DNA of 55,481 bases from Minwuiaceae bacterium (GTDB taxonomy: Bacteria > Pseudomonadota > Alphaproteobacteria > Minwuiales > Minwuiaceae). Location: assembly GCA_028278525.1 (NCBI GenBank), contig JANQEE010000021.1, positions 1-55,481 on the forward strand, given 5' to 3'. Below the pieces are notes generated by a model. That model was not told the DNA's origin. It worked only from the letters and a program-made list of their open reading frames with translations, and made no database searches. Shown piece after piece: positions 18,045-26,408 of this stretch (position 1 is the first letter of the stretch; each line of letters begins with the position of its first letter). A program made the translations under genes and the position numbers.

Positions 18045-19586
18045 CTATTGCTGGCCTTGCCGCTGTAGAACCTCACCTGTTTCTCGACAAAGGAACCGAA
18101 GCATTATCGGAGACAACGGCGTGACCAAAGAGATCCCGAGGAAGTTCACCGGGATCTGATTGAACAACGTCACTTGGATCACAGCCGACGACCCTGTGAA
18201 TGCGAAGGCACCGGCCGTCAAAAACAGCGTGAATAGCGGCCAGTGCTTCTCGATCCACAGCGTGTTCGCGCGCTCGGACCAAAGAACGGTCAGCAGAGAC
18301 ACCGCCACGATGAGCACCAACATGATGATCTGCAATAGCTGATCGAGCTTGATCAAGCCGAAGAAAACCGTCGTTTCCGATTTCTGGTAGTGGCGATCGA
18401 GCTCCAGCAGATTATCCAGCGCCGCTGCATGGAAATAGACACCGGGAACCCTCCCGTGATTGGGTGTCTCTATGAAGTCTTCGACACCGGTAAGCGATAC
18501 GCCGTAAAAAACGACATTGTCCCTGATAGCCTTCATAACCTCCGGTAAATTTCGAAATTCGGGATCGTCGAAATCGCGAACAAGAATGGTTGTGATCGGC
18601 GGGCAATGCCGATGATGATTGTCATCGAATCCGGTGGTAATTCTTGAAATAAAATAGTCTACGTAGTTCTCATATTCTTCGCAGAAGAACCCACGATTGG
18701 ACTGATACACATTTAGACGCGGCGGCCTCGTCCCCCAAAAAACGTACATGGGTTGGCGGTACACTTCCTGGCCCGGATTCAAATCGAAACATTTGAATTT
18801 CCAATCGGAGCTGCACAAGTGTTCGTACAGCGCCATCGCCGGGCTCTTTTCAAAGTCATAGCCAGCCTCCTGGGCGTCTTCGAAACCCAAACATTCGTCG
18901 TGGTCGGTATCGAAGTCGGTGTCGGAGTTCAGAAAATACAAGGGATAGTAAAACCTGGACCTTGAGCAGTTCTCCCACCTGACCGACGCGAACAGGACAT
19001 CATCGTGCAAAGGGCGATAGGTCGGGCTGGAACCGTCGCGCCGTGCATCTATTGGGAAAGCCTCAAGGACCGGATTCGTTTCGGGATCGACGCTGGTCGA
19101 CGCCAAAAACACCGGAACACGCGCACTGGAAGAGTGAGAGAACGCATTCATCAGAGGACTTATTCTGTTTTGGTCCGCGTCGCGATTGTCCAAGAACAGA
19201 ATGTCGACCATGACGGCCGCAGGCCTCATGTCGATCACGTTATTCAGTATCTCCGCGTGCTCTTCATATTTTACCGGCCACTCAACATCGAGTTTTTCGA
19301 GGCCGGCGTCATCCAGCAACAGGACCGTGATGTCTCTCTGCCGATGAGATGAATAGAACGGCGCGAACAACTGAAAGACCAGATTTTCGCTGAAGTTCTT
19401 CGTTGCTTGCCCGTAGCCGAAGACATCGACGAACAGCAAGGCAATGCCCACAATAAGCGACAAAGCAGAGGTGGCGATTGTGCAAATGATCTTTGGGCGC
19501 TTGTCGGATACTTCTTCATCCGAGGCGATATTCAGCCGCAGCTGAACAACCCGCCGAATATAGATAACCAGGGCCGGCGGCCTCAT
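18045..19586 (-). CDS. CHASE2 domain membrane protein without output domain
   Basis: A 513-residue protein. After a short cytoplasmic N-terminus, one transmembrane helix (about 34-57) leads to a large extracytoplasmic CHASE2 sensor domain (about 75-400, with DITVLLLDDAGLEKL, PAAVMVDILFLDNRD and VVFYGVSLTGVEDF). Three transmembrane helices close the protein (about 415-505). In known families CHASE2 plus three helices is followed by a kinase or cyclase; here the chain ends right after the helices. The codons are far less GC-rich than the neighbours (lines 18601-18720 count to about 42% GC), suggesting transfer. It overlaps the SH3-like gene by ATGA and precedes the M48 gene by 41 bases. The signal and output are unknown. 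Confidence 0.85.
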   Translation of the reverse strand: MRPPALVIYIRRVVQLRLNIASDEEVSDKRPKIICTIATSALSLIVGIALLFVDVFGYGQATKNFSENLVFQLFAPFYSSHRQRDITVLLLDDAGLEKLDVEWPVKYEEHAEILNNVIDMRPAAVMVDILFLDNRDADQNRISPLMNAFSHSSSARVPVFLASTSVDPETNPVLEAFPIDARRDGSSPTYRPLHDDVLFASVRWENCSRSRFYYPLYFLNSDTDFDTDHDECLGFEDAQEAGYDFEKSPAMALYEHLCSSDWKFKCFDLNPGQEVYRQPMYVFWGTRPPRLNVYQSNRGFFCEEYENYVDYFISRITTGFDDNHHRHCPPITTILVRDFDDPEFRNLPEVMKAIRDNVVFYGVSLTGVEDFIETPNHGRVPGVYFHAAALDNLLELDRHYQKSETTVFFGLIKLDQLLQIIMLVLIVAVSLLTVLWSERANTLWIEKHWPLFTLFLTAGAFAFTGSSAVIQVTLFNQIPVNFLGISLVTPLSPIMLRFLCRETGEVLQRQGQQ

Positions 19587-19975
19587 TTACAGGCACCGCC
19601 CAGTCCGCGCACCCCCGCAGTCGTCTTGTTTCCGGCACTGGCCAGGGTTTGACACTTCACGTCCAGTTCCGGTCGTTTCGTGGTTTTGACGTCTCGCTTT
19701 CGAACCCAGCCCTCGATGCCTTTTTGCGAAGTGTCCTTGAATTCAAGCCGCAGCATGTAGAAGCCCTTCGGCGACGGCCCTGAAAGGATCTGGGCCGGCG
19801 TCGCCAACTCATCTCTCTTGAACTGCGCGAATTTGTTCTGGCCCTGGTGGTCCGAGTACACCTTGATCGTACTCGACCTGAACTTGCCCACGGCGTTGTC
19901 GTCAGAGCCGGCAATGGCCGACTGAAGCGGAAGAATCAGCGCAACAGCCAGCAGTAACCCCAGTATTTTCCCCAT
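19583..19975 (-). CDS. Small secreted SH3-like protein
   Basis: A 130-residue protein with a clear signal peptide (MGKILGLLLAVALILPLQSAIA, cleavage near residue 22). The mature part resembles a single bacterial SH3-type beta barrel: IKVYSDHQGQNKFAQF, a middle strand pair, then EGWVRKRDVKTT, the usual closing turn. Two cysteines near the C-terminus (in DVKCQTLAS and GGACK) could form a disulfide. Its stop codon overlaps the start of the CHASE2 gene (ATGA, 19583-19586), so the pair is translationally coupled. An AGGGGTGG ribosome binding site precedes the ATG. A role as periplasmic partner or ligand-binding subunit of the CHASE2 protein is inference. Confidence 0.75.
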   Translation of the reverse strand: MGKILGLLLAVALILPLQSAIAGSDDNAVGKFRSSTIKVYSDHQGQNKFAQFKRDELATPAQILSGPSPKGFYMLRLEFKDTSQKGIEGWVRKRDVKTTKRPELDVKCQTLASAGNKTTAGVRGLGGACK

Positions 19976-20166
19976 AGCAACATACCACCCCTATGTGCTT
20001 TTTTTAGGATGGTAGCAAAGGATCGCGCGGGTTGTATCGGGTTATTTTGTTACAGCCGCAGAATGATCACGGGCTTGTGAAGAAAATCGCCGATTTACAA
20101 GTGAGTCGAGATCGATGAGCGCCACTAATTTGCGCTTAAATTTGAATTCGTTACTACCCGAACGGG
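19976..20166. promoter_or_regulatory. AT-rich upstream region of the SH3-like/CHASE2/M48 cassette
   Basis: A 191-base gap markedly richer in A and T than the chromosome around it, between the DUF1178 stop and the SH3-like start. It should hold the promoter of the cassette, but no hexamer pair with good spacing stands out. A perfect 12-bp palindrome ACCCGAACGGGT (20156-20167) touches the DUF1178 stop codon. Confidence 0.4.
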
Positions 20167-20586
20167 TCAGTTATCGGCGTTCGGTACCCAGGGGATTTGG
20201 GTGAAATCGATTCCTTCTTCGGTCAGGGCTTCGGCTTCTTCGCCAGATGCCTCGCCGTAAATGTTGCGGCTTTCGGTCTCGCCGTAGTGGATCTTGCGCG
20301 CCTCTTCGGCAAATTCGCCACCCACATAGTCGCAGTTCTCTTCGACCGCCTTGCGCATCTTGACCAGGGTTTTCATCGCCTGTTCGGCGGCTTTTTTCTC
20401 TTCCGAAGGCGATAGGCCTTTTTTCGGCGTAACGTTCGGCGCCATCAGGGCTTTTTCGACCTTGGCGCTGCCACAGACCGGGCAAGCGACGACACCCGCC
20501 TTGCGCTGTCCTTCAAAGGCGTCGTTACTTGAGAACCAGCCTTCGAACACATGGCCGGATTCGCATTGGACGTCGAATACAATCAT
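20167..20586 (-). CDS. DUF1178 family protein
   Basis: A 139-residue protein of a family widespread in Alphaproteobacteria. The N-terminus MIVFDVQCESGHVFEGWFSS carries a single Cys, and a CPVC pair follows in VVACPVCGSAKVEKALMAP, so a small zinc ribbon is likely (C8 with the CPVC near 37-40). A lysine-rich helix and the family's C-terminal HYGETESRNIYGEAS and EGIDFTQIPWVP follow. Function is not known to me. The start at 20586 is the only sensible ATG. It stands alone, upstream of the CHASE2 cassette on the same strand. Confidence 0.88.
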   Translation of the reverse strand: MIVFDVQCESGHVFEGWFSSNDAFEGQRKAGVVACPVCGSAKVEKALMAPNVTPKKGLSPSEEKKAAEQAMKTLVKMRKAVEENCDYVGGEFAEEARKIHYGETESRNIYGEASGEEAEALTEEGIDFTQIPWVPNADN

Positions 20587-20682
20587 CGCAAATTTCGTAA
20601 AAAGCCCAGTACTGCCATTGGCCTATCCTTTTATAGATGGCACTTTTCCGCGTCTTCCACAAGTAGAGCCAAAGGAGACGGA

Positions 20683-21216
20683 ATGAGCCTCGGACACCCA
20701 GATGCGCCGCCCGGCCCGGTGTCGGATTGGGTCGCCAGCCATGCCCGGCGGGTCGCCGACGGCGGCCCCGTACTGGACCTGGCCTGCGGCGCCGGCCGGC
20801 ATACGCGGCTGATGCTGGACCGCGGGCATCCTGTTACAGCGGTCGATATCGACGTTTCGGGCCTGTCGGATATCGAAGGCCGGCCGGGATTGACGATCTT
20901 GGAGGCGGATTTGGAGGGCGCGCCCTGGCCGTTGGCCGGCCACGGGTTTGCCGGCGTGATCGTCGCCAACTACCTGTGGCGGCCGATCTTGACCGACATC
21001 GTCGCCGGCGTCGCATCCGGCGGCGTCTTGATCTACGACACCTTTGCCGTGGGCAACGAGCGTTTCGGAAAACCATCCAACCCCGACTTCCTGCTCCGGC
21101 CCGGCGAACTGCTGGAAGCCGTGCAGGGCGCACTTACCGTACTGGCCTACGAGCATGGCGAGGTGCAGGCGCCAAAACCGGCCGTGCGGCAGCGGATTTG
21201 CGCGCAGCGGGACTAA
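20683..21216 (+). CDS. Class I SAM-dependent methyltransferase (small)
   Basis: A 177-residue methyltransferase. Motif I reads VLDLACGAGRHTRLMLDRGH, followed by VTAVDIDVSGL, the acidic ILEADLEGAPWPL and IVANYLWRP, with the substrate end GGVLIYDTFAVGNERFGKPSNPDFLL. This resembles the TehB/tellurite-resistance type group of small methyltransferases, but the substrate cannot be read. The ATG at 20683 has AAAGGAGACGG directly upstream, which rules out the longer frame from 20551 that would overlap the DUF1178 start region. It is convergent with the membrane protein gene that ends 12 bases later. Confidence 0.85.
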   Translation: MSLGHPDAPPGPVSDWVASHARRVADGGPVLDLACGAGRHTRLMLDRGHPVTAVDIDVSGLSDIEGRPGLTILEADLEGAPWPLAGHGFAGVIVANYLWRPILTDIVAGVASGGVLIYDTFAVGNERFGKPSNPDFLLRPGELLEAVQGALTVLAYEHGEVQAPKPAVRQRICAQRD

Positions 21217-21228
21217 CGACGATAGCCG

Positions 21229-21780
21229 CTAAGCGGCCTTTGCCTTTCGGGCCCAAACCGCCAGGATCACGATCAGGATTGGATAGAGCAGGGGCAGCAT
21301 AACGACCGTATCCTCGAACAAACCGGGGCCGCCGGCATCGCACATGCGGCGCGTCCAGGGTTCGCCCAGGGCGGCGGCGTTCAGACTGGCGGTAAAACCC
21401 TGCAGCCAGATCTGGCCGTAGGCCAGAGGCAGGGCGATCAGACTGCCAACGCAGGCGAGGATCGGCCACAGGAAAGACCGGTTCCACCGAGACCGCGCGA
21501 CCGCCGTGACGGCGAAGCCCAGCATCGCCAATACGGATAGAAGGACAGCGGTAACGGAGACGACCGGCGCAAAGACGGGGCCGAGAACTACGTAAGGCCC
21601 CGTCAGATCGATGACCCAGTGCCGATGGTCCGCGTCGCAGGGAACGGGGTCCACATAGACGTTGAGCAGCATAAGCTGCACGGACCACGCGTACAGGGTG
21701 AGAACCGCCGCAGCCAGGCAGGCGGTGCGAAACCACGCCGGCAGAAGGCGGTCCTGCCGAAGATCACGCCACCACCGCAT
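21229..21780 (-). CDS. Four-helix integral membrane protein of unknown function
   Basis: A 183-residue hydrophobic protein with about four transmembrane helices (roughly 18-40, 66-95, 103-126, 158-178). A short loop holds a Cys (PCDADHRHWVIDL), and another Cys sits in RRMCDAGGPG before the last helix. I recognise no family. It lies 12 bases after the nitrilase-like gene on the same strand, so it may be co-transcribed with comF, grxC and that gene. No functional call can be supported. Confidence 0.7.
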   Translation of the reverse strand: MRWWRDLRQDRLLPAWFRTACLAAAVLTLYAWSVQLMLLNVYVDPVPCDADHRHWVIDLTGPYVVLGPVFAPVVSVTAVLLSVLAMLGFAVTAVARSRWNRSFLWPILACVGSLIALPLAYGQIWLQGFTASLNAAALGEPWTRRMCDAGGPGLFEDTVVMLPLLYPILIVILAVWARKAKAA

Positions 21781-21792
21781 GATGGCGCGGAA

Positions 21793-22650
21793 TTACTCCG
21801 CGGCGTCGGCTTCGGGGGCCGGACCGGCCAGCCTGTACGGGCGGTCCTGGGTCAACGTGGAGATCATGGCGCGGGCCTTGGCGACCTCGGCGATGTCGAT
21901 CTCGGCGGTGATGTAGCCGGGTTCGGCACCGGCATCGGCCAACACTTCTCCCCACGGGTTGACGATCACCGAATGACCGTAAGTCGGGTGCTTGCCGGGA
22001 TGCACGCCGCATTGCGCCGGCGCGATGACGAAGCAACCGTTCTCGATCGCCCGGGTGCGCTGCAACGCATGCCAATGGGCCTTGCCGGTGGTGTGGGTGA
22101 AATTGGCCGGGATCGTGAACATATCCGCGCCGGCCTTCGCCAGGTCGCGGTAGAGATGCGGGAAACGGACATCGTAGCAGATGGTCATGCCGAGCCTGCC
22201 CCACGGGGTTTCGGCCAACACCGCCTGCTCGCCCGGACGGAAGCTCTCGGATTCCCGATAGAACTCGCCGTTCGGCAGGTCCACGTCGAACATATGGATC
22301 TTGTCGTACGTGGCAACGATGTTGCCGGTCGCGTCGATCAGGTAGGAACGGTTGGCGACGCGGTCGTCGTCGTCGAGACGGATCGCCAGCGAGCCGGCCA
22401 AAATCCAGGCGCCGGTGTCGGCGGCCAGGTTGCGGAAGCCGTCCAGCGAAACGCTGGTCTGTTCGGTTTCGGCCTTGTCGAACATCAACTTGCGCTTGGC
22501 TTCGCGGAAGTTGCTGACTTCCGGCGTCGCGATGAAGTCGGCGCCGGCGGCGCGGGCCTCGCGGATCAGACCGGAGATCTGCTTGAGATTGGCGTCGATA
22601 TCGACGCCGCTGTCCGACTGAATGCAGGCGGCGGTGAATTTTGCGGTCAT
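21793..22650 (-). CDS. Carbon-nitrogen hydrolase (Nit1-like amidase)
   Basis: A 285-residue member of the nitrilase superfamily. The catalytic Glu-Lys-Cys triad is visible as E44 (ATPEVSNF), K117 (YDKIHMFDVDL) and C158 (MTICYDVRFPHLY). The CYDVRFPHLYR signature and length resemble eukaryotic Nit1 and bacterial homologues that hydrolyse deaminated glutathione, a repair reaction for a glutathione by-product. It overlaps grxC by four bases (22647-22650). Placement beside glutaredoxin is consistent with glutathione metabolism, but the exact substrate is inferred. Confidence 0.88.
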   Translation of the reverse strand: MTAKFTAACIQSDSGVDIDANLKQISGLIREARAAGADFIATPEVSNFREAKRKLMFDKAETEQTSVSLDGFRNLAADTGAWILAGSLAIRLDDDDRVANRSYLIDATGNIVATYDKIHMFDVDLPNGEFYRESESFRPGEQAVLAETPWGRLGMTICYDVRFPHLYRDLAKAGADMFTIPANFTHTTGKAHWHALQRTRAIENGCFVIAPAQCGVHPGKHPTYGHSVIVNPWGEVLADAGAEPGYITAEIDIAEVAKARAMISTLTQDRPYRLAGPAPEADAAE

Positions 22651-22907
22651 GCCGGCGACGCCAGCAGAGGATCCAGCCCGCCGGCGCGGTCCAGGGCATC
22701 CAGGTCGTCGAAACCGCCGACATGGGTATCGCCGACGAAAATCTGCGGTACGGTGCGGCGGCCGGAACGGGCGATCATTTCTTCCCGTTTGCTGGGGCTC
22801 ATCATCACGTCCACCTCGTTAATATTAACGCCTTTGCCGGAGAGCAATTTCTTCGCCCGGTAACAAAACGGGCAAATCGGGGTGGTGTACATCGTAATGT
22901 CGGCCAT
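22647..22907 (-). CDS. grxC: Glutaredoxin 3
   Basis: An 86-residue dithiol glutaredoxin using glutathione to reduce disulfides. The active site is C12-PF-C15 in MYTTPICPFCYRAK, with the cis-proline stretch RTVPQIFVGDTHVGGFDDL binding glutathione. The length is normal for GrxC. It begins 48 bases downstream of comF and its last codons overlap the start of the nitrilase-like gene (ATGA-type overlap), so comF, grxC and the amidase gene form one unit, a common alphaproteobacterial order. Confidence 0.95.
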   Translation of the reverse strand: MADITMYTTPICPFCYRAKKLLSGKGVNINEVDVMMSPSKREEMIARSGRRTVPQIFVGDTHVGGFDDLDALDRAGGLDPLLASPA

Positions 22908-22955
22908 AGAGAACTCTCAGGCTGTTCCGTCGATCCATCTTTTTTGGACTCGCTT

Positions 22956-23717
22956 TTATATAACGTGAACGGCGGGCCGGACAACTCGGGCCAGTGTAAG
23001 CACATCGACGGAGGCGGCGCCGGCCCGCAGCAACGTGCGGGTGCAGGCCTCTACCGTGGCACCGGTAGTCATGACATCGTCGACCAGCAGAACCCGCGCG
23101 CCTTCGAACGGGCGGCCGGAGTGCACCGCGAAGGCGCCACGCAGGTTGGCCCGGCGCGCTTCCCGGCCGAGACCGGCCTGGGACGGTGTGCGCCGGGTGC
23201 GGGCGAGCAGGTCGACGGCGACCGGCAACCCGGCTTCCCGGCCCACCGCAAGCGCCAGGAGAGCCGCCTGGTTGTAGCGCCGCGACAGCAGCCGCCATCG
23301 GTTGAGCGGGACCGGCGCGATGACGTCCGCCTCACCCAACAAGTCCGCGCCGGCACGGGCCAGCCAGCGGCCGAACGCCGGCGCCGCTTCCGTCCGGTCC
23401 GCATGTTTGAAGCCGAGCACCAGATCCCGGCTGCCGTCGTCGTAGCGCATCACCGCACGCGCCCGGCGATAGACCGGCTGCTTGGCCACGCAGGCACCGC
23501 ACAGGGCGTCGTCACCCATTTCGAATTCGAACGGCAGGCCGCAGGCCGTGCAATGCGGCGCGGCGATGAATTGGACCGCGGCCCAGCAATCGGCGCAGAG
23601 CCGCCCGACATCGTCCACCGCGGCGGAACAGCCGAGGCATTGCGGCGGCAGCAATGCGTCGAGCGCCGCGCCGCAGATCCATCGCGCCCGGCCCGTCCAT
23701 GTTGCCCTTGCCCCCAT
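22956..23717 (-). CDS. ComF family phosphoribosyltransferase-like protein
   Basis: A 253-residue ComF/GntX-type protein. The N-terminal zinc-binding part has paired cysteines (CLGCS, CADCW, CTACG, CGAC). The C-terminal type I phosphoribosyltransferase fold ends with the PRPP motif VLLVDDVMTTGATVEAC. SRRYNQAALLA and RTPSQAGLGREARRANLRGAF are the usual ComF stretches. The family takes part in DNA uptake in competent bacteria, and its reaction is not established. I chose the ATG at 23717; the frame stays open further upstream but that region belongs to the divergent methyltransferase gene. Confidence 0.88.
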   Translation of the reverse strand: MGARATWTGRARWICGAALDALLPPQCLGCSAAVDDVGRLCADCWAAVQFIAAPHCTACGLPFEFEMGDDALCGACVAKQPVYRRARAVMRYDDGSRDLVLGFKHADRTEAAPAFGRWLARAGADLLGEADVIAPVPLNRWRLLSRRYNQAALLALAVGREAGLPVAVDLLARTRRTPSQAGLGREARRANLRGAFAVHSGRPFEGARVLLVDDVMTTGATVEACTRTLLRAGAASVDVLTLARVVRPAVHVI

Positions 23718-23792
23718 CCGAAGGTTTGTACCCGGCGATCGCAGGGGCCGACAAGTTTTGCCCGCCAGGCGGCAACGTGCGATACCGGGATC

Positions 23793-24716
23793 ATGAGAGA
23801 AACGGTCTCCTCCGACGTCAGCGTTTTCGACCGCCGCATCGTGCAGATGCATCGCGACCGGGCCGCGCGTAAGTTCGGCGAGTACGACTTTCTGATGCGC
23901 GAGATCGGCGACCGCCTGGCCGACCGCCTGGCCGATGTCGCCCGGGACTTCCCGCTTGCGCTGGATCTCGGCTGCCGCAAGGGCGTTTTGGGAACCCTGC
24001 TGGCCAGCCGGGGCAAGGTCGGAACGATGATCCATGCCGACCTGTCGCCGGCGATGGCCAAGGCCGTAAGCAATGCGCCGGCGGTCGCGGCGGACGAGGA
24101 AGTGCTGCCGTTCCAGGAAAGCCGGTTCGACCTGGTCGCCAGCCTGCTTAGCCTGCACTGGGTGAACGATCTGCCGGGCGCGCTGGTCCAGATCAATCGC
24201 ACCCTGAAACCCGACGGACTGTTCGTCGCGGCCATGTTCGGCGGCGAGACGTTGCGGGAGCTTCGGCAATCCCTGATGGACGCGGAAATGGAAACCGACG
24301 GCGGCGTCAGCCCACGGGTATCACCGTTCGCCGACCTGCGGGATGCGGCCGGCCTGTTGCAACGCGCCGGCTTCGCCCTACCGGTCGCCGATTCCGACAC
24401 GCTCACCGTGACTTACTCGGATCCTTTCGCCCTGATGAGAGACCTGCGCGGCATGGGCGAGACCAATGCCGTGCATCATCGGCGCAAGACGCCGACCCGG
24501 CGGGCGACCTTGATGCGCGCGGCGCAGCTCTATCACGATCGACATGCGGACACGGACGGCCGGATCCCGGCGACATTCCAGGTGCTTTACCTAACCGGCT
24601 GGCGGCCGCACGAAACCCAGCAGCAACCGCTGAGGCCCGGCAGCGCGACCGGCAGGCTGGCCGATGCGCTGGGCACGGAAGAACGGGGCGCCGGCGAAAA
24701 GGCCAAGCCCAAATAG
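23793..24716 (+). CDS. NDUFAF5-like class I SAM methyltransferase
   Basis: A 307-residue protein starting at ATG 23793. The N-terminus SSDVSVFDRRIVQMHRDRAA and the SAM loop ALDLGCRKGVLGTLLASRG, with later LVASLLSLHWVNDLPGAL and LKPDGLFVAAMFGGETLREL, match the family of BioC-like proteins that includes mitochondrial NDUFAF5. In mitochondria that protein hydroxylates an arginine of complex I subunit NDUFS7. Alphaproteobacteria are the source of mitochondria, so a role in complex I maturation is plausible but unproven. The basic, Pro-rich C-terminal tail (about 270-307) is poorly conserved. It is divergent from comF and followed by the MFS gene 27 bases on. Confidence 0.82.
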   Translation: MRETVSSDVSVFDRRIVQMHRDRAARKFGEYDFLMREIGDRLADRLADVARDFPLALDLGCRKGVLGTLLASRGKVGTMIHADLSPAMAKAVSNAPAVAADEEVLPFQESRFDLVASLLSLHWVNDLPGALVQINRTLKPDGLFVAAMFGGETLRELRQSLMDAEMETDGGVSPRVSPFADLRDAAGLLQRAGFALPVADSDTLTVTYSDPFALMRDLRGMGETNAVHHRRKTPTRRATLMRAAQLYHDRHADTDGRIPATFQVLYLTGWRPHETQQQPLRPGSATGRLADALGTEERGAGEKAKPK

Positions 24717-24743
24717 GCCAGCTTCGCGTACAGTCCGCCCACC

Positions 24744-25997
24744 ATGAGCGTAACCGCCTCGTCGCCCAATCGTTCCCCGCCCTCGGATAGTGCCGGCAAA
24801 TGGACCGCCATTTGTCTTTTGGCGGTCTGCGAAGTGCTGGCGTTGGGTCTCTGGTTCTCGGTCTCGGCCGTCATCCCGACGCTGCGCGCCGAATACCAAC
24901 TGACCGACTTCCAGGCGTCGCTGTTCACCAGCACCGTCGCCATCGGATTTGCGATCGGCACGCTGACCAGCGCCGTTCTGGGTTTGGCGGACCGGCTGGA
25001 ACCGCGCCGCTTCTTCATGGCGTCCGCATTGGTCGCCGCGGCAGCCAACGCGGCCATTGTCCTTGTCGAGCCGACATCGCCGATAGTCGTTGTGTTGCGG
25101 CTGATCACCGGCGCCTGCATGGCCGGCCTGTACCCGGTGGGCATGAAGATGACGGCCACCTGGGCGAAGGGCGACACCGGGCTGCTGGTCGGCCTGGTGG
25201 TCGGGGCGCTGACCTTGGGGTCCGCCCTGCCGCACCTGTTCAACGCCTTCGGCGGCGTGGACTGGCGGCCGACCGTGATAACCGCGTCGCTTGCCGCCGT
25301 CGCAGCCGGGCTGCTGATCAACGTCGTCAGGCTGGGGCCGGCGCACGGCAAGGCGCCGCCGTTCAATCCGGCGTTCGCGCTCCGCGCCTGGACCGACAAG
25401 GCGCTGCGCCTCGCCAACCTCGGCTATTTCGGCCATATGTGGGAACTCTATGCCATGTGGGGCTGGATCGGCGTGTTCCTGAACGCCAGCTTCGCCGCCT
25501 ATTACGGCGGCCCCGACCCTGCCGGGTTCTACGCCACACTGGTCACCTTCGCCGTGATCGGCCTGGGTGCCCTCGGCTGCCTGTTCGGGGGCCTGTTCGC
25601 CGACCGCATGGGCCGAACCACCCTTACCATGGGCGCGATGGCGATCAGCGGCGCCTGCGCGCTGGTGGTCGGGTTCCTGTTCGGCGCCAATCCGCTGCTG
25701 CTGACGGCAATCTGCCTCGTCTGGGGAGTCGCCGTTGTCGCCGATTCCGCGCAGTTCTCATCCAGCGTCATCGAACTGAGCGATCCGTCGATCATCGGCA
25801 CCATGCTGACCGTCCAAACCTGCATCGGCTTCACACTGACGCTGATCACGATCCATCTCGTGCCGCCACTGGTGGCCGCGGTCGGCTGGAACGTCGCGTT
25901 TGCCTTTCTGGCGATCGGGCCGTTCCTGGGTGTTTGGGCGATGTGGCGTCTGCGCCGCCATCCCGACTCCGTCAAACTGGCGGGCGGGCGGCGCTGA
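24744..25997 (+). CDS. MFS transporter
   Basis: A 417-residue major facilitator with twelve predicted transmembrane helices. The loop between helices 2 and 3 reads GLADRLEPRRF, a degenerate form of the MFS signature, and the equivalent in the second half reads GLFADRMGRTTL. The helical pattern and VCEVLALGLWFSVSAVIP opening resemble the cyanate/nitrate-type permease subgroup, but the substrate cannot be told. It lies 27 bases after the NDUFAF5-like gene, so they may be co-transcribed. Its stop codon directly abuts the mutT stop codon (25997/25998). Confidence 0.85.
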   Translation: MSVTASSPNRSPPSDSAGKWTAICLLAVCEVLALGLWFSVSAVIPTLRAEYQLTDFQASLFTSTVAIGFAIGTLTSAVLGLADRLEPRRFFMASALVAAAANAAIVLVEPTSPIVVVLRLITGACMAGLYPVGMKMTATWAKGDTGLLVGLVVGALTLGSALPHLFNAFGGVDWRPTVITASLAAVAAGLLINVVRLGPAHGKAPPFNPAFALRAWTDKALRLANLGYFGHMWELYAMWGWIGVFLNASFAAYYGGPDPAGFYATLVTFAVIGLGALGCLFGGLFADRMGRTTLTMGAMAISGACALVVGFLFGANPLLLTAICLVWGVAVVADSAQFSSSVIELSDPSIIGTMLTVQTCIGFTLTLITIHLVPPLVAAVGWNVAFAFLAIGPFLGVWAMWRLRRHPDSVKLAGGRR

Positions 25998-26408
25998 CTA
26001 AAGCGTCGAGAGAAAGCGCCTGAGGGTGGCGACCAACGGCGCATCCGCGGGCGGCATCGGCCAGGACGGCATCTCGTCCGGGTGGACCCAGGCGATCTCC
26101 TGGCCCTCCTGCGGCGTCGGCTCGCCCTGCCATGTGCGGCAGAGATAGACCGGCATCAACAGGTGGAAGTCGTCGTAGGTGTGGGAGGCGAAGGTCACCG
26201 CTTCCAGGTCGACAGCGGCGAGTGTGATGGCCAATTCTTCGCGGCATTCGCGGATCAGCGCCGTTTCCGGCGTCTCGCCCGGTTCCACCTTGCCGCCCGG
26301 AAACTCCCACAGGCCGGCCATCTTCTTGCCCGGCGGCCGCTGCGCCAACAGCAGGCGGCCCGCCGCGTCCATCAGGGCGACGGCGGACACCAGCACAACG
26401 CCGCTCAT
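25998..26408 (-). CDS. mutT: 8-oxo-dGTP diphosphatase MutT
   Basis: A 136-residue Nudix hydrolase that clears oxidised dGTP from the nucleotide pool and so prevents A-to-C transversions. The Nudix box is complete at 39-61 (GKVEPGETPETALIRECREEL). QRPPGKKMAGLWEFPGG before it and the C-terminal EIAWVHPDEMPSWPMPPAD are typical of MutT. It overlaps the end of argJ by four bases, and the argJ-mutT pair is a standing alphaproteobacterial arrangement. Confidence 0.93.
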   Translation of the reverse strand: MSGVVLVSAVALMDAAGRLLLAQRPPGKKMAGLWEFPGGKVEPGETPETALIRECREELAITLAAVDLEAVTFASHTYDDFHLLMPVYLCRTWQGEPTPQEGQEIAWVHPDEMPSWPMPPADAPLVATLRRFLSTL

